Shown here one piece after another: positions 14,065 to 20,324 of a stretch of DNA of 20,324 nucleotides; position 1 is the stretch's first letter, and each line of letters opens with the position of its first letter. The DNA is from Deltaproteobacteria bacterium UBA2385 (GTDB lineage Bacteria > Myxococcota_A > UBA796 > UBA2385): NCBI GenBank assembly GCA_002343455.1, contig DDSR01000367.1:1-20324 (forward strand), given 5' to 3'. The notes under the pieces were generated by a model. That model was not told where the DNA came from, did not search any database, and was given only the letters and a program-made list of their open reading frames with translations. A program made the position numbers and the translations under genes.

Positions 14065-14616
14065 GTGGAAGACATCTGGTTCGCGCAGCCCGAACCCACC
14101 CTGGCCGAGCTCTACACCCTCGCGGTGCCCTGGCTGCAGCGCTACGTGCAGCGCCACTTCCCGCGCGCCTGCGACTCACTCTGCGAGGACGCGGTGCAGG
14201 ACGCCTTCCTCGCCGCCGTCGAGCACCCCGAGCGCTTCACCGCGGCCTGGCTCGACGGGGGCCTGAAGCGGGTGGAGGGCCTCTGCCGCACCATCGCCTG
14301 GCGGGCCGCCCGAGGCCGCCTCGCCCGCTCCTGCTACCGCCGCGAGCTGGGCGGCGACGCCTGGCTGTTGGCCGGTCAACACCAGCCGCCCGGCCAGGAG
14401 CTGGTGGTGGAGGCCCTCCTCAACCTGGACCGCATCGTCGACGAGGCCGTGCAGCGCCACGCTCCGGCCAACGCCGAGAAGGTGCGCCTCGCGCTGGTGG
14501 ACCGGATGCAGAACGGATTGACCGACACCGCGGTGGCCGAGCGCCACGGCGTGCGACGCGAGTACATCAACCGCTCGCGCCGCGACGTCGAGCGGGCCCT
14601 CTGGGGTGCGGCGTGA
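14065..14616 (+). CDS. ECF-like RNA polymerase sigma factor
   Basis: The protein has 183 residues. Region 2 is seen as LYTLAVPWLQRYVQRHF (16-32), a core-binding stretch CEDAVQDAFLAAVEHPERF (40-58) and a region 2.4-like helix RTIAWRAARGRLARSCYRRE (75-94). Region 4 is the helix-turn-helix NGLTDTAVAERHGVRREYIN (150-169) followed by RSRRDVERAL. There is no sigma-1.1 or full region 3, as in ECF factors, but the sequence is divergent and I cannot name an ECF group. The GTG at 14065 follows GGAGGA with 4-nt spacing and is the only start close to the sigma-54 promoter. The stop overlaps the start of a small gene (GTGA), the position often held by an anti-sigma factor. The arrangement suggests a sigma cascade: RpoN turns on this second sigma factor. 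Confidence 0.8.
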   Translation: MEDIWFAQPEPTLAELYTLAVPWLQRYVQRHFPRACDSLCEDAVQDAFLAAVEHPERFTAAWLDGGLKRVEGLCRTIAWRAARGRLARSCYRRELGGDAWLLAGQHQPPGQELVVEALLNLDRIVDEAVQRHAPANAEKVRLALVDRMQNGLTDTAVAERHGVRREYINRSRRDVERALWGAA

Positions 14617-14975
14617 AGGCCGCCGACCTGATCGAGGAGGCCCTCAGCGACTCCCTCGTCGCCATGCGAGAGCAGCGGGCCGACGACGCCGTCAGCCTGC
14701 TGCGCCGGGTCGGTCCGGTCGCCGCCGGAGCCGGGCCCCTGCCTCACGCCGCCGTGCTCATCCGCCTGGCCCAGGCCCGCCTCGCGCAGTGCGACCACTC
14801 CGTGGATCGGGGCGAAGCGGCCATGCGCGCCGCCCAGGCCTACGCCGTCGCGCTCGACTGCCTCGGCCGGCTCCGCGCCGGGGGCGGCCTGCAATCGAGC
14901 CTGGGAGACCGGGCCACCCGCCTTCGCCTCGACGCCGCGGACCGCCTGCTGGCGCTGGGCGACAGGGCTGCCTAG
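14613..14975 (+). CDS. Small helical protein coupled to the sigma factor (possible regulator of it)
   Basis: The predicted protein has 120 residues and is almost entirely amphipathic helix, rich in Ala, Leu and Arg (e.g. LIEEALSDSLVAMREQRADD, then HAAVLIRLAQARLAQ and RLDAADRLLALG). The spacing of helices recalls a short TPR-like or four-helix unit. There is no transmembrane segment and no zinc-binding anti-sigma motif. GTG 14613 overlaps the sigma factor stop, so the proteins are made together in similar amounts. The downstream 23-bp array starts inside its last codons: the TAG stop (14973-14975) lies in repeat unit 1. It may bind or hold the sigma factor, but this rests only on gene order. 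Confidence 0.65.
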   Translation: MKAADLIEEALSDSLVAMREQRADDAVSLLRRVGPVAAGAGPLPHAAVLIRLAQARLAQCDHSVDRGEAAMRAAQAYAVALDCLGRLRAGGGLQSSLGDRATRLRLDAADRLLALGDRAA

Positions 14976-15109
14976 CGCTGCGCGACTGGGCTGCCTAGCG
15001 CTGCGCGACAGGGCTGCCTGGCGCTGCGCGACTGGGCTGCCTGGCGCTGCGCGACTGGGCTGCCTGGCGCTGCGCGACAGGGCTGCCTGGCGCTGCGCGA
15101 CTGGGCTGC
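14965..15109 (+). repeat. 23-bp tandem repeat array, six full units plus partials
   Basis: The unit is GGGCTGCCTRGCGCTGCGCGACW. Full copies begin at 14965, 14988, 15011, 15034, 15057 and 15080. A truncated seventh begins at 15103, and a diverged half-copy (14949-14964) lies within the coding sequence upstream. Copies differ only at position 10 (A in units 1-2, G in 3-6) and position 23 (T, A, T, T, A, T). The period is not a multiple of three, so the array is not an extended coding repeat. Near-identity implies recent expansion, apparently from the 3' end of the small gene. It fills almost all of the spacer before the AAA+ gene, ending about 35 bp before its start. Confidence 0.95.
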
Positions 15110-15120
15110 GTAGTATCGTG

Positions 15121-15139
15121 ACCTCCCGCGTGGGGAGGT
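15121..15139 (+). promoter_or_regulatory. Hairpin that covers the Shine-Dalgarno of the AAA+ gene
   Basis: ACCTCCC (15121-15127) is perfectly complementary to GGGAGGT (15133-15139) across a 5-nt loop. The 3' arm contains the ribosome binding site for the ATG at 15144, so folding would hide it. A weak -10-like TAGTAT (15111-15116) would place a transcript start right at the hairpin. It could be a translational switch, or the same 7-bp dyad could be a DNA operator. Confidence 0.5.
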
Positions 15140-15143
15140 GACG

Positions 15144-16778
15144 ATGGCAGAGCGAGACTTGGAGGAGGCCGGGAGCGGGTTGCTTCGCGCGGCCCTCGCG
15201 GTCGCCGAGCGGCATCTTCGGGCCAGCGCCGGTCCCGAGAAGGAGGGCGCGCTGATCCGCGCCGCGCTGCATGTGCGGGGCGCCGATGGCTACCGAGCCC
15301 TGGTGATGGTCGATGCCCCTGGCTCGCACCTGGATCGAGATCCCGGCGAGCTGGGCGTCTCGGCCTCGGCCTGGGAGATGGTGCGACGCCTCGATCACGC
15401 CGTCACCGTCGACGTCAACCTGGGCGAGGTCCGGGCCCTGGGCCAGGAGGGCGACCCCGCCCAGCTGCTCCCGGGCATGACGATGACCGGCGAGAGCCAG
15501 GAGCTCTACCTCGGCCACGGCACGACCCACCTGCTGGCCCTGCCTGTCCGCCACGAGGGTCGCCCTCAGGGGATGGTCACCCTCGAGCTGCGCTGCATGG
15601 CGAGCACCGGCGCGCCGATGCAGGCCTGGATCGGCGCCGGACCCGAGATCCAGGCCGGGCTGGACCGGGACTTCCCGGCCCTGCTAGACGCCGCCGGCAC
15701 GCCCCGGCCGGAGGTGGCCGATCCCGGGCTGCCGGTGGTGGGACGCCGCATGGCCCCCGTGGTGCGCATGCTGCGGACCTTCGCGCGCGTCGACGACACC
15801 GTGCTGCTGACCGGCGACTCCGGCGCGGGCAAGTCGATGCTGGCGCGCTGGATCCACGACCACTCGCGGAGGGCCTCGGGCCCCTTCGAGCATGTCCACC
15901 TCCAGAACTACCCCGAGACCCTGGTCGACGGCGAGCTCTTCGGCTGGCACAAGGGCGCACACGACGGGGCCCGGGGCGACCGCGAGGGCCACATCGCGCG
16001 CGCTCAGGGCGGCACGCTCTTCCTGGACGAGATCGACAAGGTCTCGCTCCCCGTGCAGAGCAAGCTGCTCCACCTGCTGGAGTCCCGGGCCTGGCGGCCG
16101 CTGGGCAGCAGCGGCAAGGAGCGCATCGCCGACCTGCGCGTCATCGTGGGCACCAACGTCCAGCTCGACCTCGAGGTCGAGCAGAAGCGCTTCCTGGCCG
16201 ACCTGCTCTCCCGGATCCGCACCCTGCCGGTGCGGGTCCCCAGCCTCGACGAGCGCGACGACGAGATCCGCGGCTGGGCCCAGTTCTTCCTGCGACGCAA
16301 GCACAAGCAGGAGACCGGTCGTGAGGACGCCCAGCTGTCCGAGTCCGCCCTGGCCCTGCTCAGCGGGCGCTCCTGGCCCCGCAACCTGCGCCAGCTCGAC
16401 CAGGCCGTCGTGCGGGCCTGGCTGATCTGCGCCGACGTGGAAGGGCAGGGGGCGCTCTACGTCGACAGCACCTCCATGCGAGCCGCGCTGGCCTTCGACG
16501 ATCGGGCCGGACAGCCAGCCCTGGACGCCGCCCTGCGGGTCGCCGCGGCCGCCTTCCGACGGGAGCTGCTGCAGCGGCGGGCCGAGGGCAGCCGGCCTCT
16601 GACCTTGGAGGACGCCGACGCCTTCCGTGGCTATGTCCTGGCCGATCTGGAGGCCCACCTCGGGCTGGACGAGGCCTTCATCGCCCTGGGCCTGGAGAAG
16701 CGGGTCAGCGGCCGCAACCACCACGCGACCTACAAGCGAGAGCTGGAGCGGGTCAAGGACCTGTGGAGCGAGAAGTAG
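15144..16778 (+). CDS. Sigma-54-activator-like AAA+ regulator with altered GAFTGA loop
   Basis: The protein has 544 residues. Residues 1-185 resemble a GAF-type sensor domain (LLALPVRHEGRPQGMVTLEL at 130-149). Residues about 195-430 form a bacterial enhancer-binding AAA+ domain: Walker A GDSGAGKS (224-231), ELFGWHKGAHDGA (264-276), Walker B TLFLDEID (291-298), an arginine-finger region KRFLADLLSRIR (348-359) and WPRNLRQLD (411-419). The sigma-54-contacting loop, normally GAFTGA, reads GAHDGA (271-276), which loses the Phe and Thr needed for normal sigma-54 contact. The C-terminal 110 residues have no clear Fis-type helix-turn-helix, although the end (GLEKRVSGRNHHATYKRELE) could be a diverged one. 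ATG 15144 lies 5 nt after GGGGAGG (15132-15138); an in-frame GTG at 15138 overlaps that site and is less likely. It may regulate the sigma-factor operon upstream or act on another target. Confidence 0.88.
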   Translation: MAERDLEEAGSGLLRAALAVAERHLRASAGPEKEGALIRAALHVRGADGYRALVMVDAPGSHLDRDPGELGVSASAWEMVRRLDHAVTVDVNLGEVRALGQEGDPAQLLPGMTMTGESQELYLGHGTTHLLALPVRHEGRPQGMVTLELRCMASTGAPMQAWIGAGPEIQAGLDRDFPALLDAAGTPRPEVADPGLPVVGRRMAPVVRMLRTFARVDDTVLLTGDSGAGKSMLARWIHDHSRRASGPFEHVHLQNYPETLVDGELFGWHKGAHDGARGDREGHIARAQGGTLFLDEIDKVSLPVQSKLLHLLESRAWRPLGSSGKERIADLRVIVGTNVQLDLEVEQKRFLADLLSRIRTLPVRVPSLDERDDEIRGWAQFFLRRKHKQETGREDAQLSESALALLSGRSWPRNLRQLDQAVVRAWLICADVEGQGALYVDSTSMRAALAFDDRAGQPALDAALRVAAAAFRRELLQRRAEGSRPLTLEDADAFRGYVLADLEAHLGLDEAFIALGLEKRVSGRNHHATYKRELERVKDLWSEK

Positions 16779-16784
16779 CGGGCC

Positions 16785-17837
16785 TCAGCCCCCGCGGCCG
16801 ACCCAGCGGCCCCGGCCGCCGCGCTCGATCAGCGCCAGGACCACGCCCAGCAACAGCAGTGCGAGCCCCTGGTGGGCGACGGCGATGGGCAGCGAGACGC
16901 CGCTGATGACGGTGGCGGCGCCCAGTGCGACCTGGCCCAGGGTCAGGCCGAGCAGCGCCCAGCTCAGGCCCCGCGTCTGTGGCGGGCCCCTTCGGAGCAG
17001 CCAGGGGACCATGCCCAGCACGACCGCCAGGCAGGCCCAGGCCAGCAAGCGGTGGGTGGCGTGGATGGGTCCGACCTCGAAGACGATGGCGGTCCAGAGG
17101 TCGGGGGAGACCGCGAAGTGCCCGGGGAGGTAGTGGCCGTGCACATCGGGGAAGCTGCGGGCGAAGGTCCCGGCGCGGCTGCCGGCCATGAAGGCCCCCC
17201 AGATGCACTGCACGAGGAGCAGGACCAGCAGCCCGATCAAGGCGAGGCGCCCGCCTGTCGCCATCGGGCGGGACTGCGGCGGGCTCGGTTCGAGCGAGAG
17301 GCGCAGCCAGAGCACGTACAAACCGACGATGAAGGCCAGCAGCAGGTGGGCGGCCAGCCGCAGGTGGCTGACCCGGGGCACGTCGACCAGCCCGCTCTGC
17401 ACCATGTACCAGCCCAGCAGACCCTGCAGCCCGCCGAGCACCAGCATCAGGAAGGTCTTGCCGGCGAAGGCGCCGCGCAGGCGCCGGGTCGCCAGGAAGA
17501 AGAGCCAGGGCAGGAGCACGACGAAGCCGATCAGCCGCCCGAAGAGGCGATGGACGTACTCCCAGAAGAAGATGCGCTTGAAGTCGGCCAGGGACATGCC
17601 GGCGTTGATCAGCTGGTACTGCGGGCTGGCGCGGTACTTGTCGAACTCGAGCGCCCAGGCCTCGGCCGAGAGCGGCGGCAGCGTGCCCTTGATCGGGGCC
17701 CACTCGACGATCGAGAGGCCCGACTCGGTCAGCCGGGTGGTGGCGCCGATCATGGCCATGGCCAGCACCATCAGGAAGACCCCGGTCAGCCAGGACCGCA
17801 CCCAGGGATCGGTGGTCGGCGGCTCGGGCTCGCGCAT
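16785..17837 (-). CDS. ctaA: Heme A synthase, COX15/CtaA family
   Basis: The protein has 350 residues and about eight transmembrane helices. It converts heme O to heme A for cytochrome c oxidase in the inner membrane. The sequence has the COX15-type signatures TRLTESGLSIVEWAPIKGTL (34-53), EYVHRLFGRLIG (93-104), RLAAHLLLAF (160-169), IHATHRLLAW (258-267) and AVAHQGLALLLL (319-330). The four expected heme-ligand histidines are H96, H164, H262 and H322. The long loop with the KYRASPQYQLINAGMSLADF segment marks the mitochondrial/proteobacterial subtype rather than the short Bacillus CtaA type. Its ATG overlaps the upstream gene's stop by one base (TGATG), so translation is coupled to the reductase-like gene. 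It ends 6 bp from the stop of the convergent AAA+ gene. No other cytochrome oxidase gene is in the window. Confidence 0.95.
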   Translation of the reverse strand: MREPEPPTTDPWVRSWLTGVFLMVLAMAMIGATTRLTESGLSIVEWAPIKGTLPPLSAEAWALEFDKYRASPQYQLINAGMSLADFKRIFFWEYVHRLFGRLIGFVVLLPWLFFLATRRLRGAFAGKTFLMLVLGGLQGLLGWYMVQSGLVDVPRVSHLRLAAHLLLAFIVGLYVLWLRLSLEPSPPQSRPMATGGRLALIGLLVLLLVQCIWGAFMAGSRAGTFARSFPDVHGHYLPGHFAVSPDLWTAIVFEVGPIHATHRLLAWACLAVVLGMVPWLLRRGPPQTRGLSWALLGLTLGQVALGAATVISGVSLPIAVAHQGLALLLLGVVLALIERGGRGRWVGRGG

Positions 17838-18883
17838 CAGCCCTCCGCGGTGGGGCGGGTCTGGGCGTAGAGCTCGAGCAGGCGCTCGTGGCCGGGCTTG
17901 CCCTCGCCTCGGCCCAGGGCGTGGATCCGAGCGGTCAGCATGGCGTTGACCGGCGTGTCCAGGCGGTGCCGCTGGGCCCGCGCGGTGATCTCGCCGTTGA
18001 GGTAGTCGACGGCCGGCGGGCGGCCGCGCTCGATGGCGGCCAGCATGGAGCTGCGCAGGCGGCGGTACTTCAGGCCGACCATCAGCAGCAGGGCGTGCTT
18101 GGCGGCCAGGGAGAGCGAGCCCTTGACCCGCCGCTCCTCCTCGGTCAGGGCCAGCCACTCCAGGTCGATGGCGCCGGCCACCTTGGGCAGGACGACCCCC
18201 TCGGCCCGGGCGACGGCAACGACCTCGCTCATCACCTCCAGCGCCAGCCGCCGGACGTGGCGGTAGCGCATCAGCACCCCCAGCCGATCGCCTCCCAGCG
18301 TGCCCAGAGAGGAGATGGCGCAGTTGATGGCCAGCTTGGACCAGCGCGCGCCGCGCACATTGTCGCTGAGCTCGACCGGGGCGAGGCCGCCGAGCAGGGC
18401 TGCCAGCCGCTCCAGGCGCGGATCGCGGCGCCCGTCCAGCCGGCCGAGGACGAAGCCGCCCTCGCTGGTGCGCTCGAAGACGCCGGGCTCGGGCATGCTG
18501 GCCCCCCAGCCGACGATGGCCCCCAGCACCCGGCCCGGGTCGCCGACCAGGGTCAGCAGCCGCTCTTCGGGGAGGCCATTGGGCAGGCAGACCAGGGCGC
18601 CGTCCGGGGCGAGCTGGGGCAGGGCCTGGCGGGCGGCGTCGAGCAGGTCGGTCGGCTGCGTGGCGAGCAGGACCAGGTCGTAGGACCCCGGGGGGATGCC
18701 CTGGGTGGCCTGTCCGGCGACCCGGCGATCGCCGCCGACCCCCCGCAGCAGGAAGCCCCGGCTGTTCACCGCCTGCACGACGGTCGGGTTGCGGGTGACG
18801 GCGACCACGTCGAGGCCCTGGGCGAGCAGGTGCGCCGCGACCGTCCCGCCGATTCCGCCACATCCGAGCACCAGCACGCGCAT
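17837..18883 (-). CDS. Ketopantoate reductase (ApbA/PanE)-family oxidoreductase, catalytic Glu missing
   Basis: The protein has 348 residues. An N-terminal NAD(P) Rossmann motif, GCGGIGG, lies at 7-13, and LPNGLPEE (100-107) matches the family's HNG-like loop. The C-terminal helical domain carries WSKLAINCAI (181-190), where K183 and N187 correspond to the catalytic lysine and substrate-binding asparagine. It also has RSSML (277-281) and VDYLNG (292-297). The residue two before that Asp, normally Glu (TEIDYING in E. coli PanE), is Ala here (PAVDYLNG, A291). A longer helix-rich insert lies between these motifs. It may reduce a 2-keto acid or another substrate rather than ketopantoate, so I do not use the name panE. 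ATG 18883 follows the CHASE2 gene stop by 9 nt, and the stop overlaps the heme A synthase start. Confidence 0.88.
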   Translation of the reverse strand: MRVLVLGCGGIGGTVAAHLLAQGLDVVAVTRNPTVVQAVNSRGFLLRGVGGDRRVAGQATQGIPPGSYDLVLLATQPTDLLDAARQALPQLAPDGALVCLPNGLPEERLLTLVGDPGRVLGAIVGWGASMPEPGVFERTSEGGFVLGRLDGRRDPRLERLAALLGGLAPVELSDNVRGARWSKLAINCAISSLGTLGGDRLGVLMRYRHVRRLALEVMSEVVAVARAEGVVLPKVAGAIDLEWLALTEEERRVKGSLSLAAKHALLLMVGLKYRRLRSSMLAAIERGRPPAVDYLNGEITARAQRHRLDTPVNAMLTARIHALGRGEGKPGHERLLELYAQTRPTAEG

Positions 18884-18892
18884 TCCGCAGGG

Positions 18893-20324
18893 CTAACCCG
18901 ACGGGCGCAGCGCGCGCGCCACCCACAGCCCGATCGCGGCCGAGGCCAGCAGGGAGACCAGGCCCACCAGCAGGCCCGCGAAGAGCAGCGCCAGGCCGAT
19001 CGCCAGCAGCAGGACCGGCACCCCCAGGCTCAGCAAGCGGAGGCGCGGCGGCAGGATCCGACCCAGCCCGACCACCCCGGCACCGCCGATCAGGGCGAGC
19101 CCGGCGTCGAGCTCGGGGGCGAGGCGGCGCGGCGCAGCGCCCTGCAGGAGGGTCTCGACCGCGGCGGCCTGGATCTCCGTGCCGTAGCGAGGCCCGTCGG
19201 GCAGCCGGTGGACGTCCTGGTCGAGGCCTCCCCCGAAGGCCCCGACGACGACGACCTTGCCGCGCGCCTGGGCGAAGGAGGTGCGATCGGCGTAGGCGAC
19301 GAGGGGGACCTCTGCCGCGAGCGGCGGCAGGGCCAGGATCTCACCCGAGACGGCGCTGCTGAGGGGTCCCAGGCGCAGGCGATCCCCCTCCAGCGAGGGC
19401 TCGGCGCCTCCCAGCGCGGCCCCCGCCGCCAGGGTCGCAGTGTGCCAGTAGGCGGCGCCATCCGAGGCCCGGCGCCGGACCCGCACGCCGACGACGGTGT
19501 GCAGGGGGCCGATCGCGGCGGCCTCGACGCTGCCCGTGCGGGCCGCCGCCGCCAGCGCGGGGGTGCCGGGCAGCGCCGGATCGGTCAGGCCGAAGCGCAC
19601 CCCCTGCACGACCGCCACGCCGCGGTCCTCCAGCTCCTCGATGGCGCGGGCGATCTCCTCGTCCACCGCGGGCTCGCTGGCCGTGAACGAGAGGTCCAGC
19701 AGCACCACGCGGGCGCCGGCATCCCCCAGGGCCCGCAGGGTGCTGGCGTGCTCGGGCCGCAGGGTGCGCGGCTCGGGCGTGTCGATGCCCAGGATCAGCG
19801 TGTTCTCGAAGGCCAGCGGGCCGCGCACCAGGCCCAGCAGCCGGTGCTGCAGCAGGGTCTCGGGCAGGGCCAGGGCGCCGCTGAAGGCCAGGACGGGCAC
19901 GACCAGCAGCGCCAGCAGGCGGAGCGGGCGCCGCGGTCCAGGCGCCGTCGCGGGGGCTGGCAGCAGCGCTCCGGCTGCCTCCTCGAAGAGGCGGAAGCCC
20001 TGCAGCCGGACCCCCTCGATCGCCTCGACCCGCTGGGCGTCCTCCGCCGGAGCCGCGACCTGGGCGTAGCCCCCCGCAGCCGCCGCCCGCAGCTTGGCCG
20101 GCAGGCCGCCGACGCTGGCCACCGTCCCGTCCAGGTCCAAGCCGCCCGTGAAGGCCCAGCCCGGCGGCAGGGACCGGCCCAGCAGCGCCGCCCGGGTGGC
20201 GAGGCCGATGGCCAGGCCGATCGAGGTCCCGGTCAGCTCGGCCCGATGCCCTCGCAGCCCCCAGCGAACCCCGAAGCGCCCCGCCTCGGCCCCCAAGGCC
20301 ACCGCCACCGCCACCTGGGCGGCG
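18893..20324 (-). CDS. Lon-type protease domain fused to a CHASE2 sensor and membrane helices (5'-truncated)
   Basis: The frame is open to the window edge, so the start is outside; residue numbers here count from an in-frame GTG at 20314. Residues 1-100 match the proteolytic domain of Lon (S16): TGTSIGLAIGLATRAALLG (28-46), then WAFTGGLDLDGTVASVGGLP (53-72) and AKLRAA (73-78). Ser31 and Lys74 sit at the catalytic dyad positions, 43 residues apart as in E. coli Lon (S679/K722). A transmembrane helix follows at about 131-150. A CHASE2 extracytoplasmic sensor comes next: LGIDTPEPRTLRPEHASTLR (175-194), ARVVLLDLSF (201-210), GKVVVVGAFGGGLDQDVHRL (352-371) and TEIQAAAVETLLQG (379-392). About three C-terminal helices (404-466) end the protein with no kinase or cyclase output. 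It therefore looks like a membrane sensor whose effector is the cytoplasmic Lon-like domain. It is the first visible gene of the operon with the reductase-like gene and ctaA. Confidence 0.82.
   Translation of the reverse strand, partial: AAQVAVAVALGAEAGRFGVRWGLRGHRAELTGTSIGLAIGLATRAALLGRSLPPGWAFTGGLDLDGTVASVGGLPAKLRAAAAGGYAQVAAPAEDAQRVEAIEGVRLQGFRLFEEAAGALLPAPATAPGPRRPLRLLALLVVPVLAFSGALALPETLLQHRLLGLVRGPLAFENTLILGIDTPEPRTLRPEHASTLRALGDAGARVVLLDLSFTASEPAVDEEIARAIEELEDRGVAVVQGVRFGLTDPALPGTPALAAAARTGSVEAAAIGPLHTVVGVRVRRRASDGAAYWHTATLAAGAALGGAEPSLEGDRLRLGPLSSAVSGEILALPPLAAEVPLVAYADRTSFAQARGKVVVVGAFGGGLDQDVHRLPDGPRYGTEIQAAAVETLLQGAAPRRLAPELDAGLALIGGAGVVGLGRILPPRLRLLSLGVPVLLLAIGLALLFAGLLVGLVSLLASAAIGLWVARALRPSG

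Noticed and set aside
14988..15102. GG-N10-GC spacing in each 23-bp repeat unit, resembling sigma-54 promoters
   Set aside because: The -24 hexamer (TGGGCT) and -12 part (GCGC) are poor matches. The spacing recurs simply because the unit is repeated and GC-rich.
14965..15109. CRISPR array
   Set aside because: The 23-bp units are directly contiguous with no unique spacers, and no cas gene is nearby.

Overview
The window is very GC-rich, almost fully coding, and has the gene style of a large-genome, aerobic, predatory or social Gram-negative bacterium. The best guess is Myxococcota or a neighbouring former-deltaproteobacterial lineage. This rests on a Ser/Thr kinase fused to a STAND ATPase and TPR-like helices, a sigma-54-type promoter and AAA+ protein, small lipoproteins with Asp/Thr/Gly linkers, a COX15-type heme A synthase (aerobic respiration), and strong third-position GC. 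The lineage is inferred; there is no rRNA or marker gene to confirm it. I saw no tRNA, rRNA, CRISPR array, insertion sequence or phage gene, and no gene-free stretch longer than about 175 bases.

Layout. (1) Positions 2-514 hold the 3' end of a secreted, probably lipid-anchored protein with a 21-bp coding repeat. (2) 624-2458 is a two-gene plus-strand unit: a thioredoxin-reductase-like flavoprotein translationally coupled by a GTGA overlap to an AraC-type regulator. (3) 11364-2334 is a four-gene minus-strand operon with 11-21 nt gaps. In transcription order it encodes a STAND-like TPR protein with decayed nucleotide-binding motifs, a membrane protein fused to a spermidine-synthase-like domain, a Ser/Thr kinase fused to an intact STAND ATPase and TPR-like region, and a small SAM methyltransferase whose 3' end overlaps the AraC gene by 125 bp tail to tail. 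(4) 11536-13909 is a divergent plus-strand unit: lipoprotein, MoxR ATPase, DUF58 protein. (5) 13930-16778 is a compact regulatory island: a dyad, a near-consensus sigma-54 promoter, an ECF-like sigma factor, a coupled small helical protein, a 23-bp tandem array of six full units, a Shine-Dalgarno-covering hairpin, and a sigma-54-activator-like AAA+ protein whose GAFTGA loop is altered to GAHDGA. (6) 20324-16785 is a minus-strand operon: a CHASE2 sensor protein with an N-terminal Lon-type protease domain (running off the window), a ketopantoate-reductase-like enzyme missing a catalytic glutamate, and heme A synthase.

How the genes may work together. The two most unusual items are the Lon-like/CHASE2 fusion, which looks like a membrane sensor whose only visible output domain is a Lon-type Ser/Lys protease fold, and the sigma-54/ECF island, which looks like a cascade: a sigma-54 promoter drives an alternative sigma factor, with a divergent AAA+ regulator encoded directly downstream. 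The kinase/STAND operon pairs one apparently active and one apparently inactive STAND-type protein with two SAM-fold proteins, which suggests a signalling complex. All functional links are inference from gene order and motifs.
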